Below, piece after piece: positions 22,780-64,000 of a DNA stretch of 64,000 nt. A program made the translations under genes and the position numbers. This stretch comes from Liopterus haemorrhoidalis. Taxonomy: Eukaryota; Arthropoda; Insecta; Coleoptera; Dytiscidae. The DNA lies in assembly GCA_963971575.1 (NCBI GenBank), contig OZ020620.1, positions 36,781,992 to 36,845,991 of the forward strand, in the 5' to 3' direction. Every line of letters starts with the position of its first letter. Position 1 is the first letter of the stretch. The notes beneath the pieces are model-generated. The model saw nothing but the letters and a program-made list of their open reading frames with translations. It had not been told where the DNA came from and ran no database searches.

Positions 22780-23625
22780 GGTAGCAGGTTGTCTTGTGAA
22801 TCGAATACAATTTATGATTATGTTTAAAACATACCTGTTTTGTCAACTCTTTCCTTGTGTTCTACTACTACGTTTCTATAGGCTGAGTTCAACTGTGTTA
22901 AAATATTTTATTTGCCAAGCATAGAAAAACTATAAACATTGTTCATACGCAGGGCTGCCGAGAGGACTTCTGGGGCCCCGGGGAAACATTTTCTTTGGGG
23001 GCCCCGGGTAATGATCAATTCTATATCCGGGAAATTTTATTATAATACAGGTGAAAATACAACTGATGACCTAAAAAAAGGTTCTCACAATACAAAAAAC
23101 AAGTGATGCGCACAAAAAAGGTCCCCACTTCCAAAGATACAAGTGATGAGCAAAAAAAAAGGTCCTCACATACAAAATACAAGAGTGACGGCCACGCGCC
23201 GATACGGGGCCCCGGTCATTTTCCCCGGCTACCCCCCCCCCTCTTGTCGGGCCTGTTCATACGTAACTTCGATTTCTCCAGCGTTTATTTTTTCCCCCAG
23301 ATGTGCACTAAATCCTTAATACCGTTCTTCGTCCATGTTAATTCCCCCCCCGAATGAAACGCAAGGAAAATAAAAAACAGTTTGCTTTTCGTCGCAGCCG
23401 CAAATCTAATTGTTCTTTAAGTAAATGTTTCTATTAAATTTTCTTGTCCGTGTTTTAGAAGCAGAGGCAGAAACATTCAGTGTTTTTGAAATGTCCAAAT
23501 CCGTTAGCGGTGTTCCCAGTTGATTTTCCTCGAGGGAATACGAAGAAAATGTTTTTTTATTCAAAAGGTTACTGATACTGTTCATTTCTAATAGTAACAC
23601 AAAACAACACGTACAGTAAAAAAAC
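22780..23625 (-). pseudogene. ZMYM1-like (TTF zinc finger) hAT transposase relic
   Basis: Minus strand: MNSISNLLNKKTFSSYSLEE, LGTPLTDLDISKTLNVS, TRKFNRNIYLKNN, then ICGCDEKQTVFYFPC (the CGC...F.FPC TTF-type zinc finger) and IKDLVHIWGKNKRWRN. After an inserted MITE it continues with TQLNSAYRNVVVEHKERVDK and NRYVLNIIINCIRF. The order matches the N-terminal part of ZMYM1-like hAT transposases as I remember the family. The reading frame shifts around the run of C at 23345. The catalytic RNase-H domain is missing. Confidence 0.7.
22950..23255. mobile_element. 306-bp hAT MITE, CAGGGCTGCCGA family
   Basis: Ends CAGGGCTGCCGAGAGG and CCTCTTGTCGGGCCTG. The 8-bp duplication TTCATACG is exact at 22942..22949 and 23256..23263. 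It interrupts the ZMYM1-like transposase relic and carries the poly-A/GGTCCTCAC minisatellite. Confidence 0.9.
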
Positions 23626-24019
23626 ACTATAATACGCGATGCTTTCTATATGCCGTAACTCGAACTAACGAGCCAACATACAGGAGCTCGGTTTAATGTA
23701 ATTCTACCGCATGGTGTACTACCCACCAACTCTCCACGGAGGCCGTCGTGCTGTTTGAAAACAGAGCCAGTTTCGATTTGGCTCGCATGCCTAAATAAAT
23801 AAAAAGCGTGCTTCGTCGCATCAAATGCATGGCATTAGCAGCGTTCCGTACTTAAACGCATGTATCTTTATTTGTATTTACCGGTATTTTTAAAGAAAAT
23901 AAAAGCTTTTGAATGATTAATTTGTGACGGTGTTGCCATCATTTTGCAATGGTAGAGCCATGGCTCCTTGGCTCTTTATGAGGAGCCGCCACTAGTGATT
24001 TATCCTTCGCATTTGATTG
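23626..24019. other. No gene; probable end of a hAT element near 23990
   Basis: No ORF. The sequence GAGGAGCCGCCACTAG near 23980 resembles the right terminus of hAT elements. Its partner could not be placed. Confidence 0.4.
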
Positions 24020-25084
24020 TTTTTAGGGTTTTGTAGGTATGACCAAAAAACCTTTATACCGTCATTTTGTCGTCTGTCTGTCTGTTCGGTAAAAATTGTA
24101 GCCAAACGGCTAAACCTAGAGTTGAAATTTGGCATGCTTGTACAACTTTTTGACCCGCACATAGGAAAAATACTAAAACATCTAAAAAACATGTCCCCCT
24201 AAAAATATAAACAAATATGTGCTCATCGAAAAAAAAAAAATATTTTTTTAAAATTTTGAGTCGTGTATCAAATGAAAGCCCTTAGTACGTGGATTAACGT
24301 TCAAAATTTTATTTTTGCAAAATATTTTTTTTGAGGCGATTTTTGCCAAAATTGTGCAAAAAAAAAATTGTCCTCACTCTGTAGCCCAGATGGTTTAAAC
24401 TAAAAATCTGAAAAAATTCTAAGTAATGTACATTGGTGTGAACCGGAATAGTACAACAGGAATTTTTGATCAGATTATGTTTTGTTGGAAAATAATGCAT
24501 TTTTTATTTTTAACCAAAATATGTTAAATATTTAATTCGCTATGTAACCCAGTAGATAAGTCAGCGCTCATAGCGATGTGCGTTTCGTCATTGCTTTTCT
24601 AATTTGCCAAACAGGTAACTTGCAAACTAGAGTTCGAATCCTGTCAATTTTAATTTTTTTATTTTTTTTTTGCAGTTTTCGTTTGTTTAAATGATTTTGT
24701 CAAAATTCTAGTTATATTTTGGTAAATGTTGCATTTAATTTTTAAAAGCGTAAATTTAATAACCAGTGGGAAGTGTTGAAATTATAATTTAATTCTATGT
24801 TTGAAGTATACGAAATCAGAGGGCGGGGCTAATGATTTAAGCAACCAATAGAAGCCATAGGCGCAATTTTCAAAATATTAATGAACCTTGCTATGTAAAA
24901 AAAAAAAAAAAATACTGCACATATTTAGAAACTTAAATAATGGTATTAGGCATTCGAATTAAAATTCGTAAAAAAATATTTTGACATAAAATTTGTTTTG
25001 GCATCCCAAATAATCATCATTCAGTTACTAAATACCTGCAAAACCCTGAAATGTGTGAAAATTCACACTTCACATCAATTTTTT
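24020..25084 (+). mobile_element. Hairpin/GTCT-microsatellite family A, full copy 1 (Helentron/HINE-like)
   Basis: It starts TTTTTAGGGTTTTGTAGG. AGGGTTTT can pair with the following AAAACC(C)T to form a terminal hairpin. After TTATACCG comes a short GTCT run (24070s). The end has CTGCAAAACCCTGAAATGTG, a palindrome TGTGAAAATTCACA and the terminal CACTTCACATCAATTTTTT. Copies: 47011..48036 (plus) and 35609..36684 (minus). The architecture recalls Helentron-associated (DINE-1-like) elements. No Rep/helicase is encoded. Confidence 0.7.
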
Positions 25085-25570
25085 CCCTAAACCTAAAGGA
25101 TGATTCATGTGGAAAAAGTAGTAGCTTCTCTCTTTCCCAGATATATTTATCTTCTAATGTGTGGTCCTATACACATGCATACACTATTTTTTTTTTAATA
25201 TTTGACAATTAATATTGATATTAAAACTCTGCAAAAACTTAAAATGTAATAATTTATTATAAAAATTTTAAATAATGTGAGCATTTTTATTGTAACAATT
25301 AAAATTCTGGTAATATACAAATATAACTGTGCATAAATCTCAAATAAACATTGGAAATGTGCACTTAAATAAAAGGTGATAAAATAATCATGGGAAGACA
25401 CTATACATACCATACTGAAATGGCTTATTATTAAAATATTTGTTTCTCTTATGAAAATTATTATAGAAGTATTAAAAAATAAATAATATCAGTTAGAGAC
25501 TATATCGATTTTCATACCAAAAGATTTCATTTCATTTAACAATTTTAAAACTAATCAATCCTAACAATAA
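25085..25570 (-). other. Probable 3' UTR region of the ClC gene
   Basis: The sequence lies immediately downstream of the ClC stop on the minus strand. It is AT-rich and has no repeat I can pair within the window. An AATAAA on the minus strand lies at 25253..25258. Confidence 0.45.
25253..25258 (-). promoter_or_regulatory. Candidate polyadenylation signal of the ClC gene
   Basis: AATAAA on the minus strand (TTTATT on plus), ~315 nt after the stop codon at 25571..25573. The motif is common in AT-rich DNA, so this is only a candidate. Confidence 0.3.
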
Positions 25571-61515
<35,945 letters not shown>

Positions 61516-63255
61516 CTGTCAATTAAAAAATAAAATTAAAAATAAAAATCATTCACTAGCACAAAACAGTATAACATATGTAAGATCTGTACTAAAACCT
61601 TCACGCGCCTGCTCCTCTCGCTAATCGATACTTTGTTATCAGTCAAAGAAATTCCCGTATTTAAGACTTTAAAACGCATTTTCAAATTTTACCTTATATA
61701 TATATTAATATATATCATTCCTATTTTTATTAATATAACTTACATATAATTTTAACAATTTATATTTTACTTTTGGGTATCTTATCATTATTAATAAACA
61801 AATTCATGTATATGTTTTGATTTTATCTAATGGCCAAAGATCTCTTTTAATCTATTTTAAATAGAGAGAGCGTTCAGTTTCTGTTTTGTTAGAATGTTTT
61901 CTATCACACAAAACCAGCTATTGTTTATTATATTTAATAACTTCTTAAAAATACCTATTTTTAAGTGTTTAGTGCTAAAAAGTGATGTATTAAAAGAAAT
62001 GGGAACTTTTACGCATAAAATATTTTTGAAGATCAATTTTAGGGTGATTATTATTTTTTTTTTAAAGCTATTTTAGACGGCTTTTTAATTATGAAAATGG
62101 AGGGTTAGTAGTTAAAGATTAAGTTTAGATAGACATTATAGAGATTTTCGGTAATCTAACAAAAGTGGTTGGTCTCTGCGTTTTTTTTTTTTTTTAATGG
62201 GCTACAAACGCACGTCTGTATACTGTTAGGTGTTGAAAGACAGTGGCGTCCGACACGGGGGAAGTCGGTACTAATTACCGGGGCACAGAACTGATTTTTT
62301 TTACAAATCATTATCCAATTTTATTTGTGATTTTGTTCATAATTTCTTTGTTGTTAATATAAAAGTGGCGGCTGAGACAGTGTGTCGTTGGGACAGTCTC
62401 CTCCTAAAAAAAATTTAATAAGGAAAATGAATTAAAAATCTTATTTATACTTTAAAATTGCATTAAACTAGCTAAATATATCTGCGTATATTTATTTTTA
62501 TTATTTCTAATTCAAAGATTTTTTATATAAGTGTTAGATTTTAAAATTCAGATCTAGAAAAGAATGCTGTGGACACTACACGTTAGTGTCCCGGTACAGT
62601 GTTGCCACATACGATTTTTAATGTATTTATCTACGCAAGTAATAAAAATGAAGTGGAAAGGGCAACAGCGGCGAGTTGTTAGTTTGAATGTTGGTGAATT
62701 TGTCCGGCGGCCTTAGCTTAGCGTTCGTTTGATTTGGTTTTACTCCGATGTGAAACTGGATACAATGCGTTATGTTAAAACGTGCTTGACTATGAAACTA
62801 TATTATTAATAAAAAATATTGGTCGCCATTGGCCAAAATTGAATATTTCAAAATCGAACAAAAATGGAAATAGAACATTAATAGAGACTTCAGTAAAAAA
62901 CGATGGTAATAATTATTATTATTCTTTATTATTATTATTTTTTTTTTTTTTTATTATTATTATTCTTTATTATTAATTATATTATTATAATTTAGAATAG
63001 GGCACCAAAAGCTACAATTTTTTTAACGACCGATGATTGAGCTATCTGTAGCTCGGAGCTTAATAAAAAAAATATATATAATAAAAAATTATTCACTTTC
63101 AAGTCGTACTTGGAAGTATAATTTGAAAGCGAAATATTTTTAAACATTTTTAATGTCATTATGGTCAATTTAGGTCTTTAAATGTTTTTACCAACTTACA
63201 CATCGCGTTTTTGAGAAAAATCGTGTTCTCTCTACCTTAATACATTGTGTATATG
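61516..63255. other. Upstream intron or 5' region, no exon identified
   Basis: No ClC first exon could be recognised. CAGTGGCGTCCGACACGGGG at 62242 looks like a hAT left end without a found partner. ATT/TTA microsatellite at 62903..62990. Confidence 0.4.
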
Positions 63256-63757
63256 AATTCTAAATATGTTTCACAGGCCAGATTGAGTTGGATTGGGGGC
63301 CAGATATTTAAAAATCATAGAGGACGGATGGGCGAAATTTTGAAAATCATTTTAGAACGTGGGGAAGTAATGCTGAAAATCAATTAAGGACAGGGGGAGT
63401 GGAGAAATTCCGAAAATATTTTGAGGAAGGGGGAGGGTGATTCTAAAAAACAAGGGATAGAAATTACATGTGAGCCGTTTGAAACTTATTGTTGGGTCAG
63501 ATTCGGCCCGCGGGCCGTAGACTGAACACTGCAATATATTGATCAAAAAGTGTCCCCCCCAAATATTTTACCCACCAGCCGCTACTGCTTATCGTGCCCG
63601 TAATAATCGTTTTTCAAGTGTAGACGGAGATATATTGTTTTCTATAATTGCCTCTTCTAAAATTTTTCGAAACTGTAATTTTCAAAAGTGAGCAGTCTGC
63701 TTACAATTAGCAAAAGTCTTATGTGGTCCCATAAATATTGAGTTTGAGACCACTGGT
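63256..63757. mobile_element. Probable hAT-type remnants
   Basis: GATTCGGCCCGCGGGCCGTA at 63500 and GTTTGAGACCACTG at 63744..63757 resemble right-end sequences of hAT MITEs (..CGGCCCGCGGGCCGTA.TTTGAGACC.CTG). No duplication or left end could be verified. Confidence 0.4.
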
Positions 63758-64000
63758 CTATGCGATAGAATTTGTGGAGAAACGGTTAGACCTACATAGT
63801 TTAAATCTGACATGTTATCAGACTCGGTTGGCGGTTCGTCTGATAATCGACTAAAATGATTTACGTTAAGATCCTTATAACATATAGAACTATCACACAT
63901 GTCTGACAAATTATTTAAACATAAATAAATACGTACAATTAATTTCTTTTGAATTTTATGTAGAACGCTATATATCTTCATTGTTTTCATATTCCAACCC

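Noticed and set aside
23406..23627. Stand-alone 73-codon gene.
   Set aside because: Continuity with CGCDEKQ…FPC and, past the MITE, with TQLNSAYRN…NRYVL shows it is part of a hAT transposase relic.
63682..63990. Minus-strand 102-codon frame (…SRLSDEPPTESDNMSDLNYV…) as the missing ClC first exon.
   Set aside because: Its 3' half is a hAT-like terminus (CCACTGGTCTC region), there is no good donor in the right phase, and no similarity to ClC N-termini. The upstream half could still be an exon, but I cannot support it.

Overview
The window is AT-rich eukaryotic DNA, almost certainly from an insect. It has spliced GT-AG introns, long microsatellites and a dense load of DNA transposons. One host gene is clear: the 3' three quarters of an intracellular ClC-type Cl-/H+ exchanger (ClC-c, the CLCN3/4/5 group) on the minus strand. 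Eleven exons (25571..61515) join in frame to 774 codons plus a stop. They carry GSGIPE, the gating glutamate in GKEGP, the proton glutamate in FSLEE and two CBS domains. The first coding exon(s) were not found and probably lie beyond position 64000. Everything downstream of the stop (1..25570) and almost all intron sequence is transposon-derived.

Layout. 1-5 kb: the end of a Merlin-like element, then a 3.6-kb hAT-like element (1198..4801) with a small two-exon ORF and two further hAT elements nested in it. 5-18 kb: foldback elements, a palindromic minisatellite, a mariner fossil, another hAT element, and a 1.3-kb satellite with a higher-order period. 18-23.6 kb: a stack of insertions. A mariner fossil (19107..22690) hosts two hAT MITEs and a foldback, and one MITE hosts a DD41D mariner. 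A ZMYM1-like hAT transposase relic with its own MITE follows. 24-25 kb: the first full copy of a hairpin-plus-GTCT-microsatellite family. 25.6-61.5 kb: the ClC gene. Its introns hold a four-level nested hAT/MITE stack (25781..28409), near-perfect foldbacks, a 2.9-kb TIR element with an unassigned ORF broken by another insertion (35059..37968), LINE pieces, a nearly intact DD34D mariner, a second DD41D mariner, a relic resembling plant-type DD39D mariners, a Merlin-like element, and a pogo/Tigger element with a DD41D-derived foldback inside its coding region.

The most notable patterns are these. (1) Three sequence-distinct repeat families share one plan: TTTTTA, a terminal hairpin, a TATA-rich step, then a GTCT/GACA microsatellite. 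(2) The same ~40-nt minisatellite sits inside five hAT-type elements with different termini. (3) Unusually deep nesting is dated by exact 8-bp or TA target duplications. (4) There are two fragments of an unassigned cysteine-containing protein family. No rRNA gene, CRISPR array, bacterial operon or recognisable virus was seen.
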